Below are positions 15,669 through 24,648 of a DNA stretch of 64,000 nt, piece by piece. The DNA comes from Desulfovibrio oxyclinae DSM 11498 (lineage in GTDB: Bacteria; Desulfobacterota; Desulfovibrionia; Desulfovibrionales; Desulfovibrionaceae). A program made the position numbers and the translations under genes. The notes under the pieces were generated by a model that searched no databases, was not told the origin of the DNA, and was given only the letters and a program-made list of their open reading frames with translations. Where the stretch lies: NCBI RefSeq assembly GCF_000375485.1, contig NZ_AQXE01000002.1, forward strand, positions 70,308 through 134,307. The letters are read 5' to 3'. Numbering within the stretch: the stretch's first letter is position 1; every line of letters starts with the position of its first letter.

Positions 15669-17945
15669 TCAGTAGTTCATTTCCTCGGGAGTCGGCGGCT
15701 CCGCCTGATCTGAGAAGCCCACGCGGAAGACGGCGCAGGTGACGTCGTCGTCCTGCGGCGCGTCACCCCTGAAGTCGTGAAGGTCCTCGAAGATGGCGGC
15801 CAGTACATTGACGGCTGAAGCGCTCGCATTCTCACGCATAAGGGTCATGAGACGCTCCTTGCCGTACATCTCCTCGTCGGGAGACTTGGTTTCCCAGATA
15901 CCGTCGGTGCCGACCAGAATCACCATCCCTTCTTCCAACTCGCGGCTGCGAAGTTCGAAGGTTGCATCCGGCGTGACGCCCAGCGGCAGGCCGTCGCCCC
16001 CCAATTCCTCGAAGCTGTCGGTTGCCGGGTCAAAGAGCAGGGCGGGATCGTGTCCTGCGCGAACCCAACTCACGCGGCGATTCTGGTCGAATTCCAAAAG
16101 GAAAAGGGTCATGAAGCGACCGGTGCCGTCCACGTCTTCGGAGACAAGCTGGTTGACCGAGCGCATGATCTCGTCCAGGGGCTGGTCGGCGGCGGCGCGA
16201 GAGCGCAGATAGGCCCGGACCGAGGCCATCATCAGCGCGGCCGGGATGCCGTGGCCAGTGACGTCGCCAACCGCGGCAAGAATCCTTTCGCCTTCGGCTC
16301 CCCTGATGATGAATCCGTAATAATCGCCGCCGGTTTCATCGCAGTAGGCGCTGTCGGCAGCCACGTCGTATACGTTGCTCTCCGGGGGCGCTGCAGGCAG
16401 CAGGTCCTGTTGAACCTGTTGCGCCACTTCGAGTGCGTTTTTGATGGCGACGCGCTCGCGCAGTTCCGGAACCATCTGGTTGAAGGCGTGGCTGAGCTGG
16501 CCGATCTCGTCCGTGGACCGCACCGTGGCGCGGGTGTTGAAATTGCCCAGCGCGACGCTGCGCACGGCAGAAGCCAGCTCGATGAGATTGCGCGTGTAGA
16601 GTCTGGAGAGAATCATCGCCACGCCGATTACCAGTCCGGCCACGACGAGAATGATGATACCCATTTCCTGCGTATGCTCGTGGACCTGTGCGAGAACGAA
16701 TTCGCGGGCCTGTGTGGCGTCGCGGACCACGTCCGCCCTCGGAACGATGAGCAGCAGCGAGGTGCCGGTATCGTCCACCGGAGAGAAGGCCCAGAGGGTG
16801 TCGTGCTCGTCACCGGCGATGTGGGTCATGCCGGTTTCCCCTTTACGTATTCGCTCAAGGACTGCGGCAAAGGATTCATTCCCCGGTCTGGAGAGGGATT
16901 TTTTCCCTTCCGGCACCATCCAGTTGCCCTGGCGCTGCTCGCGGGTGGAGGTCTCTCTTGCGAGAATCTTGAGCTTGTCCGGGGCCTGATCGTCTTCTCC
17001 GTCGGGCCGCACGAGAAGAGCTTCCGAGTCTCCGGAATACATGTCGGCCTTGTGCCTGCGGCCGAGCAGGGAGTCGATGGGGACGACTATGCTGAGGTTA
17101 CCCATGGTTTTCCCCATCGTGTCCCTTATGGGTGCGGTGATGCGAAACGACATTCGCTTCGTGAGTTCGTCCGGACCGGGCTGCGACCAGGCAAGGCGGG
17201 TTTGCAGCTCCTGTCCCACGGGCGGGCCCAGCGGCGTCCTGCTGCGCATGCCGTGCAATCCGCTTCGCATCCGGTCAAGCATCTCCTCGGACATCATGCC
17301 GTCCGCCATGCCGCCGTGCATCATGCCTCCCATGCGGCCACCATGCATCATGCCTCCCATGCCCATGCCCGGAGCACGGTCGGGAGCGGCCTCAAGCCCG
17401 GGATACATGACGGTGGCGCCGTTCTCCAGATGCACACGTACCCAGAGCACGAGATTTGGGTAGTCGAACTTGATGCGACCGAGAAGGGGCACCAGAGATT
17501 CCAGCGCCTTGGTGGCGTTGCTCTCGGAGGCGGCTTCGTTCGGGGTGAAAACGCCCAGCTCTCGGAAATTCACTTTCAGCGGGACCGTGGAGTCGTTTCC
17601 GAGTCGCAGAACGTAGTCCTCAAGATAGGGGATCGTATCTTCGGGCGGGGAAAAATCAGGGTTTGGGGCGGTGTGGGAGTGTCCGTAGAGCACGCCTTCG
17701 ATCTTGGAGGCCAGCAGAATCGATGCGGCTTCAAGCAACTGACGTTCCCGGCGCAGGATTCGGGCGTGGTCCTTTGCGATGCGCTCCAGACCGGACCCGG
17801 CCTTGCGTACCAGCGTGTCCTCGCTTTGTTCCGCGAGTGTGCCGCCAAGTTCGGTAATGTCCTCCCGAACGCTCAACTGAACGGCCAGCAGCGGTATGAG
17901 TGCTATGGAAAGCAAGAGGATGAGCAGCTTGAAACGGATGCGCAT
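15669..17945 (-). CDS. Membrane SpoIIE-type serine phosphatase with HAMP and Met/His-rich periplasmic domain
   Basis: The 758-residue protein has one membrane helix at residues 5-23, a periplasmic region to about 427, a second helix (429-447), HAMP (about 448-500) and a PP2C/SpoIIE phosphatase domain (about 525-745). The metal-binding motifs are present: DETGGDYYG, GDVTGHGIPAALMM, GTDGIWE and DDDVTCAV. It should dephosphorylate a Ser/Thr-phosphorylated partner, often an anti-sigma antagonist, in response to a periplasmic signal. Residues 194-233 contain repeated GGMMHGG units resembling the tail of the divergent ZraP-like protein, suggesting metal sensing. No anti-sigma or STAS gene is adjacent. 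Confidence 0.88.
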   Translation of the reverse strand: MRIRFKLLILLLSIALIPLLAVQLSVREDITELGGTLAEQSEDTLVRKAGSGLERIAKDHARILRRERQLLEAASILLASKIEGVLYGHSHTAPNPDFSPPEDTIPYLEDYVLRLGNDSTVPLKVNFRELGVFTPNEAASESNATKALESLVPLLGRIKFDYPNLVLWVRVHLENGATVMYPGLEAAPDRAPGMGMGGMMHGGRMGGMMHGGMADGMMSEEMLDRMRSGLHGMRSRTPLGPPVGQELQTRLAWSQPGPDELTKRMSFRITAPIRDTMGKTMGNLSIVVPIDSLLGRRHKADMYSGDSEALLVRPDGEDDQAPDKLKILARETSTREQRQGNWMVPEGKKSLSRPGNESFAAVLERIRKGETGMTHIAGDEHDTLWAFSPVDDTGTSLLLIVPRADVVRDATQAREFVLAQVHEHTQEMGIIILVVAGLVIGVAMILSRLYTRNLIELASAVRSVALGNFNTRATVRSTDEIGQLSHAFNQMVPELRERVAIKNALEVAQQVQQDLLPAAPPESNVYDVAADSAYCDETGGDYYGFIIRGAEGERILAAVGDVTGHGIPAALMMASVRAYLRSRAAADQPLDEIMRSVNQLVSEDVDGTGRFMTLFLLEFDQNRRVSWVRAGHDPALLFDPATDSFEELGGDGLPLGVTPDATFELRSRELEEGMVILVGTDGIWETKSPDEEMYGKERLMTLMRENASASAVNVLAAIFEDLHDFRGDAPQDDDVTCAVFRVGFSDQAEPPTPEEMNY

Positions 17946-18144
17946 GGTCTCTCCCGATGAGGTTGCAGGTCCTGAAGCACGCTTGGCGGCGTGAATGCGG
18001 ATTTCTCTTTTCTATCCACGGGAGGCGATTGTGGCAACCTTGTGCAGAAAATGATTACCGAACAAATCTTCTGCTTGATAATAATGCGAAATGGAATTCA
18101 GCATGGTATGGTGGCCTCCAAAATAGAATCAGGAGGTTCAAACC

Positions 18145-18648
18145 ATGAAGAAGACACTTGCAATCCTGCTTGGACTTGGCCTTTCCCTTATCACCGCACA
18201 GGCGTTCGCTCAGATGGGGTCCGGACATATGATGGACGGCTCCCGTTACGGTGGTGGATACGGACTCACCGAGGAGCAGATTGAAGCATCCCGCGAGATT
18301 CACGCCAAGTATCAGGACTCCTTTGCGGAGCTTTCGGAAAAGATTTGGTCCAAGCGGGCCCAGATATCCGGCGAGCTCGCAAAGGACAATGTGGATCGCG
18401 GTCGGGTGGAGAAGCTTGCCGGTGAAGTGGGCGACCTTATGTCCAAGGGCTACCAGATGCGCGTGAAGATGTTCATGGACATGCGCGAGAAGGGCCTGTC
18501 CTTCGGTGCCTGCTCCGGCATGATGGGCGGCGGCATGATGGGCGGCGGCATGATGCACGGTGGCATGATGGGCGGCGGTTACCACGGCGGCATGATGGGC
18601 GGTGGCATGAAGCGCGGCTACCATGACTACCATGGATACGGAAACTAG
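18145..18648 (+). CDS. Periplasmic ZraP/CpxP-like metal-associated protein
   Basis: This 167-residue protein has a signal peptide (about 1-22, ending AQAFA) and a helical region with the family's LTEEQIEASREIHAKYQDSF start, as in the zinc-resistance-associated (Metal_resist) family. From about residue 126 the tail is built of GMMGG and GMMHGG units rich in Met, His and Gly, a plausible Cu, Zn or Ni ligand set. A strong AGGAGG precedes the ATG. It is divergent from the phosphatase gene 15669-17945, which has a matching Met/His motif. A metal-buffering or envelope-stress chaperone role is inferred. Confidence 0.8.
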   Translation: MKKTLAILLGLGLSLITAQAFAQMGSGHMMDGSRYGGGYGLTEEQIEASREIHAKYQDSFAELSEKIWSKRAQISGELAKDNVDRGRVEKLAGEVGDLMSKGYQMRVKMFMDMREKGLSFGACSGMMGGGMMGGGMMHGGMMGGGYHGGMMGGGMKRGYHDYHGYGN

Positions 18649-18678
18649 CGACTCGCCATGCTGAACGGATAAAGAAAA

Positions 18679-18708
18679 AAAGGGCGGATGCCGAAGCATC
18701 CGCCCTTT
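18679..18708. terminator. Bidirectional terminator between the ZraP-like gene and metK
   Basis: A perfect 13-bp stem (aaagggcggatgc) with loop CGAA and an A-rich left flank lies between convergent genes. The minus-strand transcript of metK ends in a U-rich run (TTTTTTTCTTT), and the plus-strand side has CTTTGTCTTTTCTT. Confidence 0.9.
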
Positions 18709-18727
18709 GTCTTTTCTTGTGCCGCCG

Positions 18728-19900
18728 CTAGATCTTGCAGGCGGTGCGCAGGTCGTCCACTGCGTCGGTCTGTTCCCACTGGAATTCGGGAAGCTCGCGA
18801 CCGAAGTGGCCGTAGTTGGTGGTCTTGCGGAAGATGGGGCGGTGAAGCTTCAGGCGCTCCTGAATGTAGTAGGGGCGCAGGTCGAAGACTTCGTTCACTG
18901 CCTTGGTCAGCACGTCGTCGGGCACCTGTCCGGTGCCGCGGGAGCTGACCACCACGGAGACCGGTTCGGCCACGCCGATGGCGTAGGCGATCTGGACTTC
19001 GCATTCGTCCGCGAGTCCGGCTGCCACGATGTTCTTGGCAACGTAGCGGGCCATGTAGGCGCCGGAGCGGTCCACCTTGGACGGGTCCTTGCCGGAGAAC
19101 GCGCCGCCGCCGTGCGCGCCGGCGCCGCCGTAGGTGTCGTTGATGATCTTGCGGCCGGTCAGTCCTGCGTCGCCCACGGGGCCACCGATGACGAAACGTC
19201 CGGTGGGGTTAATGTAGGTCTTGATCTTGTCGTCCACCAGATGCTCGGGCAGGGTCTTCATGACCACTTCGCGCATGATGGCTTCCTGCAGGTCGGCATA
19301 CGAGATGTTTTCGTCATGCTGGGTGGAGACGACCACGTTGTCGATGCGGCTGGGCTTGCCGTCCTCGAATTCCACGCAGACCTGGGTCTTGCCGTCCGGG
19401 CGCAGGAAGTCCAGCACGCCTTTCTTGCGAACGTAGGTCAGGCGGCGGGAGAGCTTGTGCGCGTAGTAGATGGGGGTCGGCATCAGGCTCGGGGTTTCGT
19501 TGGTAGCGAAACCGAACATCATGCCCTGGTCACCTGCGCCCTGCTCCTCGGGGCTCTTGCGGTCAACGCCCTGAGCGATGTCCGGAGACTGCTTGTCGAT
19601 GGAAGAGATGACTGCGCAGGTCTCCCAGTCGAAGCCCATCTTGTCGGAGCTGTTGTACCCGATGTCCTTGATGGTGTTGCGGACGATGTCGGGGAAGTCG
19701 GCGTAGGCAGTGGTGGAAATCTCACCCGCGATGAAGGCCATGCCGGTGGTTACGAGCGTTTCGCATGCCACGCGACAGTTCGGATCCTCTGCCATGATGG
19801 CGTCGAGGATGGCGTCGGAAATCTGGTCGGCCACTTTGTCGGGGTGTCCTTCTGTCACGGACTCGGACGTGAACAGGTACTTGCCTTTGGGAAAAAGCAT
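18728..19900 (-). CDS. metK: S-adenosylmethionine synthase
   Basis: MetK makes SAM from methionine and ATP. The 390-residue protein starts [26 protein letters not shown], with the ATP-binding GHPDK motif, and has the [16 protein letters not shown] signature and the active-site loop region DQGMMFG. It lies 24 bases after panD in the same direction, which leaves no room for a SAM riboswitch, so it is probably transcribed with panC-panD. Confidence 0.97.
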   Translation of the reverse strand: MLFPKGKYLFTSESVTEGHPDKVADQISDAILDAIMAEDPNCRVACETLVTTGMAFIAGEISTTAYADFPDIVRNTIKDIGYNSSDKMGFDWETCAVISSIDKQSPDIAQGVDRKSPEEQGAGDQGMMFGFATNETPSLMPTPIYYAHKLSRRLTYVRKKGVLDFLRPDGKTQVCVEFEDGKPSRIDNVVVSTQHDENISYADLQEAIMREVVMKTLPEHLVDDKIKTYINPTGRFVIGGPVGDAGLTGRKIINDTYGGAGAHGGGAFSGKDPSKVDRSGAYMARYVAKNIVAAGLADECEVQIAYAIGVAEPVSVVVSSRGTGQVPDDVLTKAVNEVFDLRPYYIQERLKLHRPIFRKTTNYGHFGRELPEFQWEQTDAVDDLRTACKI

Positions 19901-19924
19901 CGATTCCTCCTTCAGTATCTATTT

Positions 19925-20311
19925 TTACGATGCATTGGGTACAACGTTTATTTCGTAGTCGATAGTCTCTTGGATGGAGTTGTCGGGCCCGGCGATGATC
20001 ACCTTGGGCTTTGCGCCGATCATTTCGGATTCGTCCAGCCACTGGTAGGTGGCGATGATGATCCGCTGACCCTTGCTCCCCTTGTGCGCAGCCGCTCCGT
20101 TCATGCATATCTCCCCGGGGCCGCCGGGGATGGCATAGGTGGAGAGACGTTCTCCGTTGTCGAGATTGTAAATGTCGACCCGCTCAAAAGGGAGGATGCC
20201 CGCGGCTTCCAGCAGCTTCGTGTCGATGGACAGGCTGCCGTGATACTCCAGCTTCGCACAGGTTATTGTTGCGCCGTGTATTTTGGCGCTGAGAAAGTTT
20301 CTCTGGGACAC
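19925..20311 (-). CDS. panD: Aspartate 1-decarboxylase
   Basis: PanD makes beta-alanine for pantothenate. It is a pyruvoyl enzyme made as a proenzyme that self-cleaves between Gly and Ser; the site is YHGSLSID at about residues 23-30. The 128-residue length is normal, and NGAAAHKGSKGQRIIIATY is the conserved core. The start codon is GTG, 4 bases after the panC stop. Pairing with panC supports the assignment. Confidence 0.95.
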   Translation of the reverse strand: MSQRNFLSAKIHGATITCAKLEYHGSLSIDTKLLEAAGILPFERVDIYNLDNGERLSTYAIPGGPGEICMNGAAAHKGSKGQRIIIATYQWLDESEMIGAKPKVIIAGPDNSIQETIDYEINVVPNAS

Positions 20312-20315
20312 AGGC

Positions 20316-21164
20316 TTACACCTCTATTGAAAAATTGTCTATCAGTCGAGCCCGACTCATGAATATAGCTACCGCGATGAGGGCTTTCTGCCGAACTTCG
20401 TTCACGTTTGCAAGAGTTTCGGGATCGACTATTTCGATATAATCGGGCCTGCCGCCTGGAACCTTGGCCGCCAGCTCGTCGCGGATGAATCGCTTGAGGG
20501 TTTCGGCGTTCGTGGTGCCGGACTTCGCCTTTTCTGCGGCGCTGCGCAGGACGACGTGGATATTCGGCGCGTTGCGACGCTCCTCTTCGGTAAGGTAGAC
20601 GTTGCGGGAACTCAGTGCAAGGCCGTCCGCCTCTCGCACGATGGGGTGCCCCGTGATCTCCACCGGAATGTTCAGGTCGCGGACCATGCGGCGGATGATG
20701 GCCAGCTGCTGCCAGTCCTTCTGGCCGAATACCGCGACTTTCGGCCGCGCGAGCATGAACAGCTTGCAGACCACGGTGCATACGCCGCGGAAATGATCCG
20801 GGCGGGATGCGCCGCACAAGCCCTTGGCCATTTCGGGAACCTGAATCCAGGTGCCGTGGTCAGGGTCGTACATGCCTCCCGGCTCGGGAACGAACAGGAC
20901 GTCCGCGCCGTGCTCTTCGGCCAGACGCGCGTCGCGTTCCTCGTCGCGGGGGTAGGTCTCAAGGTCCTCGCCGGGACCGAACTGTGTGGGATTGACGAAA
21001 AGCGAAACGACGAGCTTGTCGCAGCGCTTGCGGCAGTCATCCATGAGGCTCAGGTGTCCTTCATGGAAATAGCCCATGGTGGGGACGAGGCCGATACGCC
21101 GGCCTTTGCTTTCCCAGTCCATGCACAGCTGCTGCAGTTCTCTGGGATGACGTATGATTTTCAT
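20316..21164 (-). CDS. panC: Pantothenate synthetase
   Basis: PanC ligates pantoate and beta-alanine using ATP. The 282-residue protein starting MKIIRHPRELQQL has the nucleotide-binding PTMGYFHEGHLSL (HxGH-type), VFGQKDWQQL and LALSSRN motifs. Residues upstream of this ATG in the same frame do not match the family. It is the first gene of panC-panD-metK, and its promoter must lie in or near 21165-21270. Confidence 0.96.
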   Translation of the reverse strand: MKIIRHPRELQQLCMDWESKGRRIGLVPTMGYFHEGHLSLMDDCRKRCDKLVVSLFVNPTQFGPGEDLETYPRDEERDARLAEEHGADVLFVPEPGGMYDPDHGTWIQVPEMAKGLCGASRPDHFRGVCTVVCKLFMLARPKVAVFGQKDWQQLAIIRRMVRDLNIPVEITGHPIVREADGLALSSRNVYLTEEERRNAPNIHVVLRSAAEKAKSGTTNAETLKRFIRDELAAKVPGGRPDYIEIVDPETLANVNEVRQKALIAVAIFMSRARLIDNFSIEV

Positions 21165-21267
21165 TGCGATCTTCCCGGGCGGTTTGATGCCATTCCCGGC
21201 CTTCGGGACCGGTGCCGCTCCTTGGCCCGGACTGCCGTGCCCGGGCGCGCCCAAGGGATGCCCTGCT

Positions 21268-23778
21268 ATGACATTTCCCGACGCGTGTCCACTGTTTCCT
21301 CAGGGAGCGCTCACGCGCTCTTGTGCAAAGTCCGGAGCCGTTGTAGTGTCCGCGATCATGAGAAAAATCGACGGTTCTTCATACGGCGGCGCGACCCTGA
21401 CGCGTCAGGAAATCATCGATCACGAACACGACGTCAAGGATGCCGTGTCGAAATATCTGAATTTTACCTCCTACAGCCTGTTTTTCCCAAGGTCAACGGA
21501 TCCCGATGCGGAGCCTCCGGAGCCGGAATACCGGGGGGAGGACCGGGAACTGCTGCTGCCGTTGGTGCAGGGCGGCCGCATGCTGGCGTATTTCGTGGTG
21601 CGCGACGTCACCGTGCAGGCACCCAGCGTGGCCCCGAAGTATCTGGCGGGCATCGCCAACGCGGCGTTGGAGATCATTGCGCTCCGAAAGCACTGCGTCA
21701 CGGATCGTCTCACGGGCCTGTTCAACCGGGAACACTTCCTCTCCGTGCTGACGCGCGCCGTGGATCGTGTGAAGGGCTGTCTCGTGCCCGGAGCCGGCGG
21801 GCTGGCCGCCTGCGAGAACACGGATACGGAGATGCCCACGTTTTCGGGCAACCTCGGCGTACTCTTTCTGGATCTGGATCGTTTTCAGACCGTGAACGAC
21901 CGTTACGGCTACCCCTTCGGCGACCGTATAGTGGCCGAGGTGGGCCGCTGTCTTGCCGAGGTTTGTCCGGGCTTTGCCGCCGCCTCCCGTTACGGCAACG
22001 ACAAGTTCGCCGTGCTGCTGCCGGATGCCAATCGGCGCGCCTGTTTTCAGCTGGCCGAGGTGATCCGCGAAAGCGTGGAGAAGCTGCATTTCGACGACCC
22101 GGTTTCCGGCGACCGCGTGCGGGTGAGCCTGAGTATCGGCTACGCCTCGTATCCGCAGGCGCTGGACGGCCGCCAGTACGGCCTCGACGCCTCGGAGCAG
22201 GGGCGTATCGTACTGCGCAAGGCACGCCGCGCCGCCGCCGTGGCCAAGGACATGGGCCGCAACCGCGTCTTCGGGTACCGGGACATCCTTGAAAAAGGCG
22301 GTCGCGTGCTGGAAACGCTTCCACTGGACCGCATGGCCGTGAGCCTCGGGACCACCGTAGGCGCACGGGTCGGGCAGCGCTTCCTGATCCGGTCCACCAT
22401 TTCGGGCCGTCCGGCCGACGCGGCGCTGACGGCTGACGAACGCATCTCCGGCCGCTATCCGTCCATGTACAAGGCCGAGGCCGTTATCGTGGATGCGCAG
22501 GAGGACATCGCCTTTGCCGAGGTCCTGCATCTGGCGGACGCGGCGTGGCCTGTGGAGCCCGGCGACCGGCTGGTGCTCGTCACCGAACAGCAGAGCATCT
22601 TCGACACCGCCGGGGGCACCGAGACCCGTGACGAGGAGTCGGGATTGCTGGAATTTCGTGCCTTCATGGGCCGTTTCGAGGAATACCGCGGCGAGGGCGC
22701 GTTCGGCCTGTGCATCGTGAAGATTCTGAGTGAACCGCCGGAATCCGTGGCCAGCTACCGCGCGCACATGGAGAGCATGACCCGACACGCGGCGACGGTC
22801 GCCCGCGATGTGCTCGGGACGGAGGCCGTGGGCGGTAACTACGGCCTCGGCGGTCTGATCTTTCTTGTCCCCGATGTTTCGGATGAAGCCCTCAGGACAG
22901 CATGCGCGGAGATAGCCACCCGTTGCGAGAGCAAGCTGGCCGTGGATGTCTGCGCTGCGGGCGCGGTGCATCCCTGCCTCGACTTTCAGCCCGGCGAGAC
23001 ACTCGCCAACGTGCGCGACGCGCTGGACCATGCCCTGCTGTTGCCCGCACCCCGCGTGGCCGTGTTCGATTCCGTGACCCTGAACCTTACCGGCGACAGG
23101 ATGTGGGCCGACGGCGACGTCTACGGCGCGCTGGATCGCTATCGCATGGCGCTGGAGCTGGAGTCCGGAAACTCCACGGCGCGCAATTCGCTGGCCATCT
23201 GCTACGCGCACCTTGGCAAGCTGGAAGAGGCACGGGAAGAGTTCTCAACGGTTCTGGAACGGGAGCCGGACGATGTGATGGCCCTGTACAACCTCGGGCG
23301 CGTGCTGCACCGCATGGGCCGCTTGGAAGAGGCGCGGGTGGCATACGATCGTTGTCTGGCACAGGAGCCGGAGCACATATTCAGCCTCGTGCGGCTGGGC
23401 AACCTTTCCGAGCGCGAGGGGAATCTCGACGAAGCGGAACGCCTGTATCTCAAGGCTTCCACCCTCAGGGGCGGGGAAACGCTGGCCTACCGTCCGCTGG
23501 CCCGCACAGCGTGGAAACGGGGCGATCTTGAGCAGGCGCGCGAATATCTTCATCTTGCGCTCAACGCCAACCACAACGATGCCCACGCCATGTACATGCT
23601 GGCACTGCTCTACATGGAGGGCGGCGAGGATCCGCAGATTGCGGAAGTGCTGGCAAGGCAGAGCGCGGCGCTTCGTCCGGAACGCGGCGACTATCTGGGT
23701 GTGCTGGTCCGTGCTCTCCGGGCGCAGGGCAAGGATGCCGAAGCCGATCAGGTGGCTGGCCGAATTCCCGAAGCCTGA
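21268..23778 (+). CDS. Degenerate GGDEF domain protein with C-terminal TPR array
   Basis: The protein of about 836 residues contains a diguanylate-cyclase fold (DRLTGLFNREHF, then FLDLDRFQTVNDRYGYPFGD) whose signature is RYGNDKF instead of GGDEF; the catalytic Glu is Lys, so it is probably inactive or a binder. A second region (about residues 450-640) weakly resembles another cyclase-like fold. Six or so TPR units occupy the last 190 residues (for example ALYNLGRVLHRMGRLEEARV). The start is uncertain: ATG 21268 has AAGGGA 9 bases upstream, ATG 21358 has no good site, and the open frame reaches back to 21154 inside panC. Confidence 0.78.
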   Translation: MTFPDACPLFPQGALTRSCAKSGAVVVSAIMRKIDGSSYGGATLTRQEIIDHEHDVKDAVSKYLNFTSYSLFFPRSTDPDAEPPEPEYRGEDRELLLPLVQGGRMLAYFVVRDVTVQAPSVAPKYLAGIANAALEIIALRKHCVTDRLTGLFNREHFLSVLTRAVDRVKGCLVPGAGGLAACENTDTEMPTFSGNLGVLFLDLDRFQTVNDRYGYPFGDRIVAEVGRCLAEVCPGFAAASRYGNDKFAVLLPDANRRACFQLAEVIRESVEKLHFDDPVSGDRVRVSLSIGYASYPQALDGRQYGLDASEQGRIVLRKARRAAAVAKDMGRNRVFGYRDILEKGGRVLETLPLDRMAVSLGTTVGARVGQRFLIRSTISGRPADAALTADERISGRYPSMYKAEAVIVDAQEDIAFAEVLHLADAAWPVEPGDRLVLVTEQQSIFDTAGGTETRDEESGLLEFRAFMGRFEEYRGEGAFGLCIVKILSEPPESVASYRAHMESMTRHAATVARDVLGTEAVGGNYGLGGLIFLVPDVSDEALRTACAEIATRCESKLAVDVCAAGAVHPCLDFQPGETLANVRDALDHALLLPAPRVAVFDSVTLNLTGDRMWADGDVYGALDRYRMALELESGNSTARNSLAICYAHLGKLEEAREEFSTVLEREPDDVMALYNLGRVLHRMGRLEEARVAYDRCLAQEPEHIFSLVRLGNLSEREGNLDEAERLYLKASTLRGGETLAYRPLARTAWKRGDLEQAREYLHLALNANHNDAHAMYMLALLYMEGGEDPQIAEVLARQSAALRPERGDYLGVLVRALRAQGKDAEADQVAGRIPEA

Positions 23779-23803
23779 GTGGAAATCGTCTCGAAGTGAT
23801 CAC

Positions 23804-23837
23804 GACCCCGGGGTAGCTGCCTCGGGGTCATTTTTTT
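23804..23837 (+). terminator. Terminator after the GGDEF-TPR gene
   Basis: gaccccg (23804-23810) pairs with cggggtc (23823-23829), with extra pairing in the loop (GG-AGCT-CC), followed by T8. It overlaps the end of the convergent gene 23836-24648. Confidence 0.8.
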
Positions 23838-24648
23838 AGCGGATGCCGTATTCGTCCAACAGTTGCTGAAGGCGCCCCTCGGATTTCATCCGTCGCAGTC
23901 CTTCGTCGATGATGGCGCGCAATTTCTCGCCGCGCGGGGTGCGGGGCAGGAGCATGTGGTAGGGCGTCTTGGGCATGCCGGGGATCGGAGCGTGGCCGAG
24001 GGCCGGATCGGAGAGAATGTCGATGCCGGTCAAGACGTAGGCCGCATATGGTTCATAGGCGATGGGAATATAGTCGCATCGCTGCTGAAGCAGCTTCTTC
24101 ACGGCCTGGACAATGGTTCCGGAGGACGTGTCCAGCCGTTCGGGCGGAATCTGATATTGGTGGTAGCCGAAGTCGCTCACCCCGCAGCCTTTCATGGAGT
24201 GCAGGTCCTCAAGCGACTTGATGTAGGGCCCGAGGGGGTAGCGATGCGTGGAGTATAGAATGATCGGGGTGGTTAGGTAGAAGGTCTCGGAAAGCAGGAA
24301 TTCCGAGGCTCGCTTGGGGCTGTAGGCGGCATTGAGCACTACGTCCACGTCCCCCTTGCGTGTGCGCTCCAGGCACTGGTTCCACGGCATGAGGGAGACT
24401 TCGAGCTTCATTCCCTGAGCGTCGAGAATCTCTTCGAGTACGTCCACGGACATGCCCACGAGCGTCCCGGCCTCCTCTCCCTCACGCTCGTAGAATACGT
24501 AGGGCGGCCACTCCGAGATGTCGTCACAGGCTCGCACCGTCTTTTTCAGGGGGGCGGCCATGCCCTGAGCGGCGGACATGAACATGCCCGCCGCTGCCAG
24601 GACGATAAGGACGAAGATCGCGGCGCGGTTCATGGGCCGGGGTCTCAT
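23836..24648 (-). CDS. Periplasmic solute-binding protein, family 3 type
   Basis: This 270-residue secreted protein has a signal sequence ending around residue 31 (SAAQGMAA). The mature part follows the amino-acid-binding protein fold: [51 protein letters not shown] and the C-terminal [18 protein letters not shown]. No permease or ATPase gene is nearby, so it may serve an orphan uptake system or a sensor. The ATG overlaps the pgm stop (ATGA); an internal ATG at 24633 (MNRAAIF) is an alternative start. Confidence 0.85.
   Translation of the reverse strand: MRPRPMNRAAIFVLIVLAAAGMFMSAAQGMAAPLKKTVRACDDISEWPPYVFYEREGEEAGTLVGMSVDVLEEILDAQGMKLEVSLMPWNQCLERTRKGDVDVVLNAAYSPKRASEFLLSETFYLTTPIILYSTHRYPLGPYIKSLEDLHSMKGCGVSDFGYHQYQIPPERLDTSSGTIVQAVKKLLQQRCDYIPIAYEPYAAYVLTGIDILSDPALGHAPIPGMPKTPYHMLLPRTPRGEKLRAIIDEGLRRMKSEGRLQQLLDEYGIR

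Noticed and set aside
16050..17960. A 636-codon plus-strand frame opposite the SpoIIE-type phosphatase
   Set aside because: It is rich in His and Gly because it mirrors the phosphatase codons. The minus-strand gene has complete domains and motifs.
18002..18040. A sigma-54 promoter before the ZraP-like gene (tggcaaccttgtgca)
   Set aside because: The GG and GC elements are 9 bases apart instead of 10, and the position is over 100 bases from the start codon.
18510..18620. Repetitive ggcggcatgatg units as a DNA repeat
   Set aside because: They are the Gly/Met/His-rich coding repeat of the ZraP-like protein, in frame throughout.
19901..19924. A SAM riboswitch before metK
   Set aside because: Only 24 bases separate panD and metK, too few for any known SAM riboswitch, and no conserved core is seen.
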